Part shown: one piece after another, positions 13,889 through 21,393 of the stretch
Layout of the letters: the number at the start of each line of letters is the position of its first letter
Position numbering within the stretch: position 1 is the stretch's first letter
Position numbers and translations under genes: made by a program
The notes under the pieces: model-generated
The model's input: the letters and a program-made list of their open reading frames with translations, nothing else
Database searches by the model: none
What the model was told of the DNA's origin: nothing
Source of the DNA: JBEIUL01 sp044356865
GTDB taxonomy: Bacteria; Planctomycetota; Phycisphaerae; Phycisphaerales; SM1A02
Reading direction: 5' to 3'
NCBI GenBank assembly: GCA_044356865.1
Contig: JBIKVN010000022.1
Location: 1 to 21,393, forward strand
DNA length: 21,393 nt

Positions 13889-14514
13889 GCGCGATGAACT
13901 TCGACTTCGCGTCGATGCGGATCGACGAGTTCGCGGCCCGCCTCGCCGCCAAGGTGCCCGCCCCGGGCGGCGGCGCCGTCGCCGGCGTGACCGCGGCGCA
14001 CGCGGTGGCGCTGCTCGAGATGGTGCTGGCGTACTCGATCGGGAAGAAGCGGTTCGCGGCTCGCGAGGCGGAAGCGCCGGAGATGGCGGCGCGGCTGGCG
14101 CGACTTCGCGCCGACGCCCTCGCCGCGGCGACCGCCGACGCCGAGGCGTACGCGCGGCTCAACGCCCTGTGGAAACTGCCCGACGGCGACGCGACCAAGG
14201 CCCGCGACTTTCCCGCGGCGGTCGAGGCGGCGATCGCGGCGCCGAAGTCGCTGCTTTCGATCGCCGAGGCGACGCTGGACCTCGGGATCTCGCTGATGCC
14301 CGACTCGGCCCCCGCCCTCGACAGCGACCTTGCGATTTCGGCCGACCTCGCCGCCGCCGCCGCCCGGGCCGCCGCGTGGAACGTGCGGGTGAACCTGCCG
14401 TCGATCGCCGATGCGGCGAGGCGTGAACGCGAGAAGACGGAACTCGCCGCGACGCTGGCCCGGATCGAGGGGAAGGCCCGCGATATCGCGACGGCGATCG
14501 CGGCGCGGGGTTGA
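13885..14514 (+). CDS. Cyclodeaminase/cyclohydrolase family protein (FTCD C-terminal-like)
   Basis: This 209-residue, mostly helical, cytoplasmic protein has the family start MRIDEFAARLAAKVPAPGGGAVAGV, with the PGGG folate-binding turn at 27-30, and the later long Ala-rich helices with a conserved-type DADAYA-like stretch (ADAEAYARL). Its length fits the stand-alone formiminotetrahydrofolate cyclodeaminase or methenyl-THF cyclohydrolase family, which releases ammonia from formimino-THF or opens methenyl-THF. The exact reaction cannot be told from the sequence. The start overlaps the pheT stop (ATGA), so the two are translationally coupled. A second Met at codon 4 is possible but less likely. 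A role in one-carbon supply is inferred; histidine-degradation genes are not adjacent. Confidence 0.88.
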   Translation: MSAMNFDFASMRIDEFAARLAAKVPAPGGGAVAGVTAAHAVALLEMVLAYSIGKKRFAAREAEAPEMAARLARLRADALAAATADAEAYARLNALWKLPDGDATKARDFPAAVEAAIAAPKSLLSIAEATLDLGISLMPDSAPALDSDLAISADLAAAAARAAAWNVRVNLPSIADAARREREKTELAATLARIEGKARDIATAIAARG

Positions 14515-14576
14515 AGGCGCGGGTGGGGTGCGCGACGCCTGCGCTGATTGCACGCCGAAGCCATCCGCCGGTTGGG

Positions 14577-14720
14577 CCCGGAACGACGAGGCCATGCCTC
14601 GTCGTCACCTTCACCCAAGGCTCGATCGCGCGACGCTCGCCTGCGAAAGACCGCCGTCCGCCGGCGTGATCTTCAGCCGCCGCTCGCTTCGGCGACGGGG
14701 CATGGCCCCGTCGTTCCGGG
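14577..14720. repeat. Inverted pair of REP-like palindromic elements
   Basis: The first element has arms ACGACGAGGC (14583-14592) and GCCTCGTCGT (14596-14605) around CAT. The second has CGACGGGGC (14693-14701) and GCCCCGTCG (14705-14713) around ATG. Read on the minus strand the second begins CCCGGAACGACGGGGCCATG, matching the first (CCCGGAACGACGAGGCCATG) except for one base, and the opposite arm carries the matching change. The pair therefore sits head to head, like a BIME, about 110 bases apart between the cyclodeaminase and hydrolase genes, which converge here. The rest of the 282-base gap 14515-14796 shows nothing I can identify. Confidence 0.65.
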
Positions 14721-14796
14721 TGCGGTGCGGCAGGAGGCGTGGCGCGGCGGTTCGGAGCGTCTTCCGGCAGGCGTCTTCCGGCCCCCACCTCACCCA

Positions 14797-15648
14797 TCAC
14801 CCGACCGCGCGCTCCACAAACCCCTCGATCGCCCTCCCCGCCGCCTCGTCGCGATCGAGGTCGGCATGCTCACCCCCCGCCACCGCGACGAACTCGCCGC
14901 GGCCGGCCTCGGCGATGCCGCGGCTTTCCTCGCACGGCACCACACGGTCGGCCTCGCCCGCGATGACCAGGAGCGGCACCCGCAACGCCGCCGCCGCCGC
15001 CCGCGTCGACGGCCGTCCGATGCCAAACGCCGCAAGCGCCGCAAGCGTCATCCCCACGAACGGACCCGCCGGCAGGTCGCGGGCCACGAGGCGGCAGCGA
15101 AGCGGCGTGCGGACCGTGTCGTAGGGCGCGATCGCCACCACCGCCGCGATCCGCCCGGTGCGATCGGCCGCGGCGACGCGAATGGCCAGCGTCGCCCCCA
15201 TCGAGTGGCCCGCAAGCACCACCCGGGCCCCGCCGCCGAGGCGACCGACGAGTTCGGCACAATCCGCCTCCTCGACCGCATCGCCGAGCCGCGTCGAGCC
15301 GGTCCCGTCGCCGTGACCGCGCAGGTCGGGCAGAAGTATCCGGCCGGCTGTCCCGAGAAACGGCCCGATCCGCGCGAGGCTGTCGACCCGCGAACGACCC
15401 CAGCCGTGGACGAACACCACCGTCGGCCCGGTATCGCGAAGGGCGAGGTCCCAGACCGGCATCCGCACGCCGTCGCGCTCGAGGGTCCACTCGCTCGCCT
15501 CGAGGCCCAGCGCCTCGGGCGAGACCGGCAAGCCGTTCGCGATCGCCCACGCCGCAGCCCGGCGCGGCGGTCGCAGCGCCTCGAGCGTGACGAGCGCGAC
15601 ATACCCCGCCACCGCGATCGCCGCCCCGATGAGAAGGAGCGGAATCAC
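14797..15648 (-). CDS. Membrane-anchored alpha/beta hydrolase
   Basis: The protein has 283 residues. An N-terminal hydrophobic segment (MIPLLLIGAAIAVAGYVALV) should anchor it in the membrane or act as an uncleaved signal. The hydrolase core is complete: oxyanion-side HGWGRS at 81, nucleophile elbow GHSMG with Ser149, acid Asp234 in GEADRVVP and His261 in GGEHADL. This is a serine esterase or lipase-type fold; the substrate is unknown. The start is GTG at 15648, 7 bases after the stop of the secreted protein gene upstream, with CCGGAG in between, so the two are probably co-transcribed. The gene's end faces the REP-like pair. Confidence 0.88.
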   Translation of the reverse strand: MIPLLLIGAAIAVAGYVALVTLEALRPPRRAAAWAIANGLPVSPEALGLEASEWTLERDGVRMPVWDLALRDTGPTVVFVHGWGRSRVDSLARIGPFLGTAGRILLPDLRGHGDGTGSTRLGDAVEEADCAELVGRLGGGARVVLAGHSMGATLAIRVAAADRTGRIAAVVAIAPYDTVRTPLRCRLVARDLPAGPFVGMTLAALAAFGIGRPSTRAAAAALRVPLLVIAGEADRVVPCEESRGIAEAGRGEFVAVAGGEHADLDRDEAAGRAIEGFVERAVG

Positions 15649-15655
15649 GCTCCGG

Positions 15656-17446
15656 TCACTTCGCCGCCGGCAGGGTCAGGCTGTCGAGCCGGAAGCCCTT
15701 CGGGACCGAGCGCATCTGCCAGACCGCCGGACCGAAGAATTCCTTGAAGTACTCGGCCTTCAGCAGCTTCGACAGCGCGGGGAAGTCCATCGCGATCTCG
15801 ATGTCGCTCGCCATGCCGGCGATCTCCTCGGGATCGAGGCCCTCGAGGCCGGGCAGCCCGCCCATCATGCCGCCCTGCATCAACTCGTCGAGCATCGTCT
15901 CCTGCACCTCCATGGTGCGGACGACATCGACCCAGCCATAGCCGACGAGGCCGTCCTTCGCGAGCCGCGCCATCGCGTCGCGGTACTTCGCCTCGCCGTC
16001 GAGCCCGGCCGGGGCGTCGGCCTGCCCGACCGCCCGCAGCGCCGCCTCCACGTTGTCGGTCGAGCCGAGGAACATGTGGGTCTGGCCATATCCGACCGCC
16101 ATCGGGGAGTCCTCGCCGCTGTAGACGGTGTTGCCGAGGAAGTCCCGCGGGGCCAGTCCGGCCTGTGGCCCGAAGAACATCATCAGGCCCTGTGCGGCCT
16201 TCGCGTCGGTGACCGGGATCGCGGTCGTGGTCTGCATGCTCTCGGGGCCGATCGGCTGCTTCACGACGGTCCACGAGTCCATGCCCGGGCCCATGGCGGC
16301 GAACGAGGGCGACAGCATGGGCTCGAACTGCTCGAGCATCGGCTGGATCTGCTCGGCCTGCATCTCGGGCAGGTTCGCGACCACGTCGTTGAGCACCTTC
16401 ATGAGCTCGGAGAACTTCACGTTCATCCGCCCGTAGCCGATCGCGTCGGCGGGCACGATCGCGGGCACCTTGTCGAGGCCGCCCTCGCCGAGCAGGCTGA
16501 GGAGGCCGACCTTGCCGTCGGGCACCAGGATGCCGATGTGCTGCGACAGCACGGTGCCGGCCGCCTCCTCGGTGAAGTCGATGCCGAGGCTCCAACCGCG
16601 GATGTCGCCGAAGAGCGTGCCGAGGAAGGGCTGGATGAGGGCGAACTCGAAGCCGCCCTGGGCCGCGATGAGCGGCTGGAGCGACTTGGTGAGCAGGGTC
16701 GCGTACAGATCCGGATCGCCGCCGGCCAGCTCGATCGAATCCTTGAAGTCGGCCGTCTCGCCGACGCCCTTCGCCCCGGCGCCGTCCACCACGGCAAAGG
16801 CATCCTCGAGCGCCGCGGCGGAACTCGTGATGAAGAGCCGCCCGCCATCGCGGGAGAGGTGCATCTTCGGGAACTCGAACGGCGAGGCGGGCTCCCCGAA
16901 GTCCATGTCGTCGGGATCGGCGGCGGCCGGCTCGGCATCGACGGTCGCGAACACCCAAGTCCGCCGGCCCTTGATCTCCTCGACGGTCATGCCCGCGGGC
17001 TTCTCCTTCTCCTGCCTGGCCATCGAGGCGTCGAAGAAGGTCGCGAACTTCTCGGCGTCGGCGCCCCAGTCGAGGAACATCACGAGGACCGGCATCTCGA
17101 GGCCGGTCTCCTCGTCGAGCTGGCTCGCCATCGCCAGCCCCGCCGAGGCGGGCCAGCAGACGGTCTCGCGCGGCACGCCGAGCTCCTGCGTCTCCTTCTC
17201 GATCTCGGCCTCGAGGTTCTTCCGCCACTCGGCGGTCGCCTCCTGCACGCCCGGGCTCTTCCACCACTGCCCGACCGGCGACGCCTCGAGCCGCGTCCGG
17301 GTCGCGGCGAGGTCGTCGACGCCGACCACGAGGAAGCTCTTCTCGGGCGCGAGCGCCCGGATCGAGAGCGGAGCGTCGGCGGCGAGGGCGACCGACGGCA
17401 GGAAGGCCAAGGCCGGGACGAGGGCGGGCAGCACGCGGAACGACAT
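15656..17446 (-). CDS. Secreted protein of unknown function, 596 residues
   Basis: The start at 17446 is preferred because AGGAGA lies 8-9 bases upstream and a signal peptide follows (MSFRVLPALVPALAFLPSVALA, cleaved before ADAP). The frame is open 51 bases further upstream without such features. The mature protein starts with a strand LAPEKSFLVVGVDDLAATRTRLEASP, a pattern seen in planctomycete periplasmic proteins of the DUF3352 type, but that match is weak. The rest alternates amphipathic strands and helices, with a Met-rich stretch (MQGGMMGGLPGLEGLDPEE) near residue 535. No catalytic motif, lipobox or membrane segment is evident. It lies upstream of the anchored hydrolase and downstream of the HtrA-like protease, all on the same strand, which suggests an envelope-related group. 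Function is not assigned. Confidence 0.82.
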   Translation of the reverse strand: MSFRVLPALVPALAFLPSVALAADAPLSIRALAPEKSFLVVGVDDLAATRTRLEASPVGQWWKSPGVQEATAEWRKNLEAEIEKETQELGVPRETVCWPASAGLAMASQLDEETGLEMPVLVMFLDWGADAEKFATFFDASMARQEKEKPAGMTVEEIKGRRTWVFATVDAEPAAADPDDMDFGEPASPFEFPKMHLSRDGGRLFITSSAAALEDAFAVVDGAGAKGVGETADFKDSIELAGGDPDLYATLLTKSLQPLIAAQGGFEFALIQPFLGTLFGDIRGWSLGIDFTEEAAGTVLSQHIGILVPDGKVGLLSLLGEGGLDKVPAIVPADAIGYGRMNVKFSELMKVLNDVVANLPEMQAEQIQPMLEQFEPMLSPSFAAMGPGMDSWTVVKQPIGPESMQTTTAIPVTDAKAAQGLMMFFGPQAGLAPRDFLGNTVYSGEDSPMAVGYGQTHMFLGSTDNVEAALRAVGQADAPAGLDGEAKYRDAMARLAKDGLVGYGWVDVVRTMEVQETMLDELMQGGMMGGLPGLEGLDPEEIAGMASDIEIAMDFPALSKLLKAEYFKEFFGPAVWQMRSVPKGFRLDSLTLPAAK

Positions 17447-17605
17447 GGAAAGACTCTCCTGGGTGGACGGTTCGGTCCGGGGGCGGAGTTGTACCAACCC
17501 GGCGGGATCCGGTTGAGGCTCGAGGGCCGATCGATCGGGGAACGCGTCTCTTTCGGGATTCCGTGACGCCGATTTCGCCGCCGGCGTGCGGGTTTCCCGC
17601 GGCGC

Positions 17606-18592
17606 TCAGCGGGCCGAGGCGTCGCCCGAGCTGCCGTCCTTCAGGGCCGGGGCCGTTCCCCACGCGGTCCGGGCGGGCGGCTTCTGGTAGTTGTGGCCCG
17701 AGTTCGGGTTGTTCTTGTCGTAGGCGAACGCCTCGCGGTTCCGCACGAAGTCCTTCACGTAGCGGGCGGGGATCGCGAAGCCGAGGGCCTCGCCGCCGAG
17801 GATGCCCATGTTCGTGATGCCGACCACCTCGCCGTGCACGTTGAAGAGCGGGCCGCCCGAGTTGCCCGGGTTGATCGGGGTGTCGGTCTGGATGTAGGTC
17901 AGGCCGTCGAAGTTGCGGCTCACCGTCGAGACCACGCCCTGGGTCATGGTCCGCTCGAGCCCGAGCGGGTTGCCGATCGCGAAGACCGACTCGCCCGCGC
18001 CGACCGACTCGGCCCCCGCGATCGGGGCGATCTCGAAGGGCTTGCCGTCGGGGTGCTTGATCTTCACGAGGGCGAGGTCGACGTGGTTGTTGACCGCGAT
18101 GAGCTCGACGTTCTCGATGTCGGTGCGGCGGAGCGACCCGTCCGGTTGCGGGAACCAGACGGTCACGCGAAGCGTCGTCTCGCCCTGCACCACATGGGCG
18201 TTCGTGATGGCGTAGCCGTCGGGATGGATGATCACGCCCGAGCCGAGGCCCGAGGGCGTCGAGACCTTGATGACCGCCGGCCCCACCCGCTTGGCCTGTT
18301 CCTTCGGCGGCAGCTCGGGCAGGTTCTCGGCGACGATGAACAGCGAATCCTGCACCAGCGTGCCCTGCCCGGCCCCGTCGTCGTCGGTGACGCTCTCGAC
18401 ATCGTCCATCGAGAAGGAGAGGACATCGGCCCCGACGTCGATCCAGACCTTCCGGTCGCTGCGCTTGAGGACGGTTCCCGAGATCGTCGCCCCGCTCTTC
18501 AGGGTGACGGTGTCGGCAAGCGTCGGGGCGGCGACGAGGGCCAGGGCGGCGAGGGCCGGGGGAAGGACGGCGGCGATGCGGCTCGGAATCAC
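17606..18592 (-). CDS. HtrA/DegP-like S1C serine protease without PDZ domain
   Basis: This 328-residue secreted protease has a signal peptide to about residue 26 (cleaved after TLA). A small beta domain follows at 27-70 (DTVTLKSGATISGTVLKR, SFSMDDVESV), of a type often found in planctomycete envelope proteins. The trypsin-like domain has GLGSGVIIHPDGYAITNAHVV with His133, HVDLALVKI with Asp172, and TDTPINPGNSGGPLF with Ser245, so the triad is complete. After GFAIPARYVKDFV the protein ends in about 45 polar residues; the PDZ domains usual in DegP, DegQ and DegS are absent. A role in periplasmic protein quality control or processing is inferred. The start is GTG at 18592, with GGAG seven to eight bases upstream. 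It is divergent from the FG-GAP gene across a palindromic region. Confidence 0.93.
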   Translation of the reverse strand: MIPSRIAAVLPPALAALALVAAPTLADTVTLKSGATISGTVLKRSDRKVWIDVGADVLSFSMDDVESVTDDDGAGQGTLVQDSLFIVAENLPELPPKEQAKRVGPAVIKVSTPSGLGSGVIIHPDGYAITNAHVVQGETTLRVTVWFPQPDGSLRRTDIENVELIAVNNHVDLALVKIKHPDGKPFEIAPIAGAESVGAGESVFAIGNPLGLERTMTQGVVSTVSRNFDGLTYIQTDTPINPGNSGGPLFNVHGEVVGITNMGILGGEALGFAIPARYVKDFVRNREAFAYDKNNPNSGHNYQKPPARTAWGTAPALKDGSSGDASAR

Positions 18593-18609
18593 GATTTCGC
18601 TCCGGTGAG

Positions 18610-18630
18610 GGGGGCGTACTATACGCCCCC
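18610..18630. promoter_or_regulatory. Perfect palindrome in the divergent promoter region
   Basis: GGGGGCGTA (18610-18618), CTA, TACGCCCCC (18622-18630) is a perfect 9-bp inverted repeat centred in the 59-base gap between the protease and FG-GAP genes. Its centre contains TATAGT on the minus strand (five of six to the -10 consensus) and TACTAT on the plus strand (four of six), so it may be an operator over overlapping divergent promoters. No good -35 boxes are seen. It is too near both starts and lacks a T run, so a terminator is unlikely. Confidence 0.45.
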
Positions 18631-18651
18631 TCCAACGCGGGAAACCACCTC

Positions 18652-21009
18652 ATGAACCACGCTCGATCCCTCCCGGTCGTCCTGTCCTCGCTCGCTCTCG
18701 TCATCCCCGCGGGCGTCGCCCGGGCCGACGACGACCTCGCCGGGCATTTCGGCTTCGACGGGCTCGAGGTCGTGAAGATCGACCCGAAGGCCGGGCCGAT
18801 CGTGGTCACCGACCTGAACGGCGACGGGCTCGAGGACCTGCTTGCCGTGAATAACTCGAAGAGCCGGATCGAGTTCCGCTACCAGAAGGCCGGCGCGAGC
18901 CCGACCGACGAGGTGCCCGCCCCGACCCGCGTGAACGAGCTGCCCGAACACTGGCGCTTCCGCCGCGAGTTCGTCTCGGTGCCGCACCAGGTGACCGGCC
19001 TCGTCGCCCACGACTGGTCGGGCGACGGGCTTCTCGACCTGATCTACGCCGGCCAGCCCGGGACGATCGGCTTCATCCGGCAGGTGAAGCCGGGCGTCTT
19101 CGAGGTCGAGCGGAAGATGCCGGTCAAGAATCTCGTGCCGAACCGCGACGCGTTCGCGGTGGCCGACGTGATCGGCGACGCGAAGCCCGAGGTGATCGCG
19201 ATTGCGGGCGGGAAGATCCTCGTCCATCCGCTGGTCGGCTCGACGCTCGGTGACCCGGTCGAGCTCGGCTCGGGCGGCGACCAGATCGTGGCGTTCCTCG
19301 TCGAGGATTTCGACGGCGACGGCGCGACGGACGTGGTGGGCATCGTGCCCGAGAGCCCGACGCCGGTGCGGATCTGGACCGCGGTGCAGGACGGCGGGCG
19401 GAAGTCGCTCGGATCGGAGCTTCGCTACGAGCTGCCGCCGCTGCGCGAGGCGACCGCGGTGCGGCTGCCCGGCCGCAAGGAGGCGCTCCTCGCCACGATC
19501 GAGCGGCCGAGCCGGCGCCTGGCGATCCACGAGCTGGTCGCCAAGCCGGTCGAGAGCTCGGGCACCCGCGAGGCGCCGCTCTCGATCCGCACCTTCGAGG
19601 ATGCCGGCAATCGCAAGCGTTCCGTCGCGGTCGTCGACGCCGACGGCGACGGCCTGCTCGATGTGCTCGCGACGAACGTCGCCGACAACGCCCTCTCGAC
19701 CTACCGGCAGGCCAAGGCCCGCGGCCTCGGCCCGGTCGAGCGCTTCCCCGCCTACGCCGACCTCGACTCGGTCGTCGCGGGCGATCCGGACGGCGACGGC
19801 AAGACCGACGTCTTCCTGCTCTCCGAGAAGGAAGGCGTGATCGGCCGCAGCGAGTGGGACGGGGCCGGCGGCTTCCCCTTCCCGCAGGCGGTCTCGCTGC
19901 CGAGCGGGCAGGTCCCGGTCGTGCAGGAGCTCGTCGCCCTCGACGAGGGGCCGCGGCTCGCCGCGGTCACCAAGGACGGCCGCAACTACCAGCTGTCGCT
20001 CCTGCCGCTCGACGGGACGGCCGCCGCCGAGCCGGTGAAGCTCGGTTCGCTCTCGAAGCAGCCTGACGCGATCGTCGCCCTCGACGCCGACCGCGACGGC
20101 AACGTCGACCTCCTGCTGCTGACCGCCGACAAGCCGATGACCATGCTGCGGGCGGGCCGGGACGGCGGCTACACGCTGCTCGAGAGCAAGGACATGGGCC
20201 AGTTCGGGCTCGTGCAGGCGGCGAACGGCCGGAATGTCGCGACGCTGGATGTCGACGGCGACGGCCGGCCCGAGCTGCTCGTGGCCGACCGGAACTTCGT
20301 GCGGGCCCTCCGCTACGACGAGAAGCCCGCGGACGGGGCGAGCCCGGGTTGGCAGGTCGTCGCGCAGCTGAACGCCGACCGCGGCGACGCGAAGCTCGTG
20401 TCGCTCGCGGTGCTGCCGGCGGGCGGGGGCGCGGCCGAGCGGCTGGTCGCGGCGGATCGCGAGAATTCGCAGCTGATTCTCTTTGAACGGACTTCCGGCG
20501 ACGGCGCAAAGTGGACGCAGACCGATGTGCTCACCGTCAGCGGCTTCAAGTTCAACGACCTGCGGGCCGGGGCGTTCTCGGGCGACGGCACCGTCGACCT
20601 GCTTGCGATCGGCGACGAGGGCTTCGCGGTGGTGCGGCTCGCGGGCGAGCGGCTTGACCTCGTCGAGGTCGCGGCGTGGCGCAGCGACGAGCAGCGCCGC
20701 GTGCACCACGAGATCGTGGCCGGCGACGTGAACGGCGACGGCTTCACCGATCTCGTGCTGCTTGACGCGGGCGAGCAGATGGCCGAGGTGCTGACCATGT
20801 CGGAGTCCGGCCGCCTGCTCTACGGCACCGGCTTCAAGATCTTCGAGTCGAAGATGTTCTCGGGCGGCGAGCCGCGGGAGTTCGAGCCGTCGATGGGCGT
20901 CGTCGCCGACGTGACCGGCGACGGGGCGGGCGACCTGCTGCTGCTGGCGCACGACCGGGTGCTGCTCTATCCGCAGGCGACGGAAGCGACGGCTCGGAAG
21001 CAGCCGTGA
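18652..21009 (+). CDS. Secreted FG-GAP/VCBS repeat beta-propeller protein
   Basis: The protein has 785 residues with a signal peptide (MNHARSLPVVLSSLALVIPAGVARA, cleaved before DDDL). Eleven calcium-loop-like motifs of the DxDxDGxxDLL type occur at about residues 54, 121, 172, 219, 329, 378, 478, 533, 643, 692 and 753, for example DLNGDGLEDLL, DFDGDGATDVV, DADGDGLLDVL and DVNGDGFTDLV. Two are degenerate (DVIGDAKPEVI at 172; FSGDGTVDLL at 643, which lacks the first Asp). Spacing of about 50-110 residues fits blades of one or two integrin-like beta-propellers, probably binding Ca2+ and mediating surface or matrix interactions. No sorting tail, anchor or enzyme domain is attached; the C terminus is ATARKQP. 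It shares a palindromic divergent promoter region with the HtrA-like protease. Confidence 0.9.
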   Translation: MNHARSLPVVLSSLALVIPAGVARADDDLAGHFGFDGLEVVKIDPKAGPIVVTDLNGDGLEDLLAVNNSKSRIEFRYQKAGASPTDEVPAPTRVNELPEHWRFRREFVSVPHQVTGLVAHDWSGDGLLDLIYAGQPGTIGFIRQVKPGVFEVERKMPVKNLVPNRDAFAVADVIGDAKPEVIAIAGGKILVHPLVGSTLGDPVELGSGGDQIVAFLVEDFDGDGATDVVGIVPESPTPVRIWTAVQDGGRKSLGSELRYELPPLREATAVRLPGRKEALLATIERPSRRLAIHELVAKPVESSGTREAPLSIRTFEDAGNRKRSVAVVDADGDGLLDVLATNVADNALSTYRQAKARGLGPVERFPAYADLDSVVAGDPDGDGKTDVFLLSEKEGVIGRSEWDGAGGFPFPQAVSLPSGQVPVVQELVALDEGPRLAAVTKDGRNYQLSLLPLDGTAAAEPVKLGSLSKQPDAIVALDADRDGNVDLLLLTADKPMTMLRAGRDGGYTLLESKDMGQFGLVQAANGRNVATLDVDGDGRPELLVADRNFVRALRYDEKPADGASPGWQVVAQLNADRGDAKLVSLAVLPAGGGAAERLVAADRENSQLILFERTSGDGAKWTQTDVLTVSGFKFNDLRAGAFSGDGTVDLLAIGDEGFAVVRLAGERLDLVEVAAWRSDEQRRVHHEIVAGDVNGDGFTDLVLLDAGEQMAEVLTMSESGRLLYGTGFKIFESKMFSGGEPREFEPSMGVVADVTGDGAGDLLLLAHDRVLLYPQATEATARKQP

Positions 21010-21077
21010 CGGCGCGAACGCGCGATCTTCACGATTCGGGCGTGACGGGCGGCCGCCCCCGCGGCTAGCCTTCCCCC

Positions 21078-21393
21078 ATGCCGACCGGAACCGGTTTCTC
21101 CCGTCGCCAGTTCCTCGCCTCGAGCGCCGTCTCGCTCGGCTTCGCCGGCCTCGCGCGGGCCGTGCAGGAGGCCGCGACTCCCGACCCGCGGCTCGCCGGC
21201 CTCGTGCCCGCGGCCGACGGGCCGCTCGCCCTGCCGCCGGGTTTCACGCAGACGGTGCTGTCGCGTACCGGCGACGCGATGGACGATGGTCTCGTCGTGC
21301 CGGGACTTTTCGACGGGATGGGCGCCTTCTCCGGGCCCGACGGCTCGATCCTCCTGGTGCGGAACCACGAGATCGGTCCCGAGCATTCCCGTA
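21078..21393 (+). CDS. PhoX/DUF839-type alkaline phosphatase-like protein, N-terminal part (partial)
   Basis: The frame from ATG at 21078 stays open for 105 codons to the window end. It opens with a twin-arginine signal, MPTGTGFSRRQFLASSAVSL, followed by a hydrophobic stretch ending GLARA, so Tat export of a folded, probably metal-containing, enzyme is expected. The mature start LALPPGFTQTVLSRTGDAMD, then VVPGLFDGMGAF and ILLVRNHEIG, is the characteristic opening of the PhoX family (DUF839), Ca2+/Fe-dependent phosphatases and relatives. Catalytic residues lie beyond the window, so activity cannot be judged. No Shine-Dalgarno precedes the ATG. The 68-base gap before it holds only a self-complementary GGGCGGCCGCCC at 21047-21058. 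Confidence 0.85.
   Translation, partial: MPTGTGFSRRQFLASSAVSLGFAGLARAVQEAATPDPRLAGLVPAADGPLALPPGFTQTVLSRTGDAMDDGLVVPGLFDGMGAFSGPDGSILLVRNHEIGPEHSR

Noticed and set aside
17588..17600. Hairpin GCGGG-TTT-CCCGC after the protease stop as a terminator
   Set aside because: Only a 5-bp stem with no T run on the minus strand; such stems are common by chance in this composition.
15645..18809. Very long minus-strand open frame (over 1000 codons) through the secreted protein and protease genes
   Set aside because: Its translation is Arg/Gly/Ala-rich low complexity with no motifs, and it shadows two well-supported genes with signal peptides and a complete protease triad in another frame. High GC removes stop codons by chance.
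18619..20952. Minus-strand open frame of 777 codons opposite the FG-GAP gene
   Set aside because: It is antisense to eleven repeated calcium-loop motifs in the plus frame. The repeats in its own text are mirror images of those loops.
21047..21058. Self-complementary GGGCGGCCGCCC before the PhoX-type gene as an operator
   Set aside because: A 12-base pure G/C palindrome is expected often at this GC content, and nothing else supports regulation there.

Overview
The window is a very GC-rich bacterial chromosomal segment with strong G/C preference at third codon positions. It most likely comes from a planctomycete, probably of the Phycisphaerae type. That placement is inferred from three things: secreted proteins ending in a short Pro-x-Pro, hydrophobic stretch and Arg-rich tail; a membrane Ser/Thr kinase with a C-terminal TPR region; and FG-GAP and PhoX-type exported proteins. 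I saw no tRNA, rRNA, CRISPR array, integrase, transposase or phage gene.

Layout. Positions 1-48 hold the last codons of a gene that appears to end in a sorting tail. Then come a SAM methyltransferase with a C-terminal winged-helix-like domain (152-1366) and a secreted beta-helix-like sorting-tail protein (1676-2305). A 554-base gene-free stretch follows, with a perfect 17-bp hairpin and two diverged tandem units of about 220 bases carrying paired palindromes. Arginine decarboxylase speA (2860-4893, minus) is divergent from a second secreted sorting-tail protein (5113-5790), which overlaps the next gene tail to tail by 29 bases.

Positions 5762-11789 (minus) form one tightly packed five-gene cluster. 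In transcription order it encodes two small related lipoproteins, a prepilin-like protein, an HscA-like Hsp70 and a transmembrane Ser/Thr kinase with TPRs. Two of its four junctions are 4-base GTGA overlaps and the other two are gaps of 14 and 7 bases. This is the least familiar arrangement here and the best candidate for an undescribed system: an envelope- or pilus-linked chaperone and kinase module.

Divergent from it by 35 bases, pheT (11825-13888) encodes a shortened Phe-tRNA synthetase beta chain lacking the usual internal tRNA-binding (EMAP/OB) domain. It overlaps a cyclodeaminase-family gene (13885-14514) by 4 bases. A gene-free stretch with an inverted pair of REP-like palindromes separates these from a minus-strand group: membrane-anchored alpha/beta hydrolase (14797-15648), secreted 596-residue protein of unknown function (15656-17446) and an HtrA-like serine protease without PDZ domain (17606-18592). 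The protease is divergent, across a palindromic 59-base promoter region, from a large secreted FG-GAP/VCBS repeat protein (18652-21009). The window ends inside a Tat-exported PhoX/DUF839-type gene (21078 onward).

All functional assignments rest on reading motifs by eye. No database search was made.
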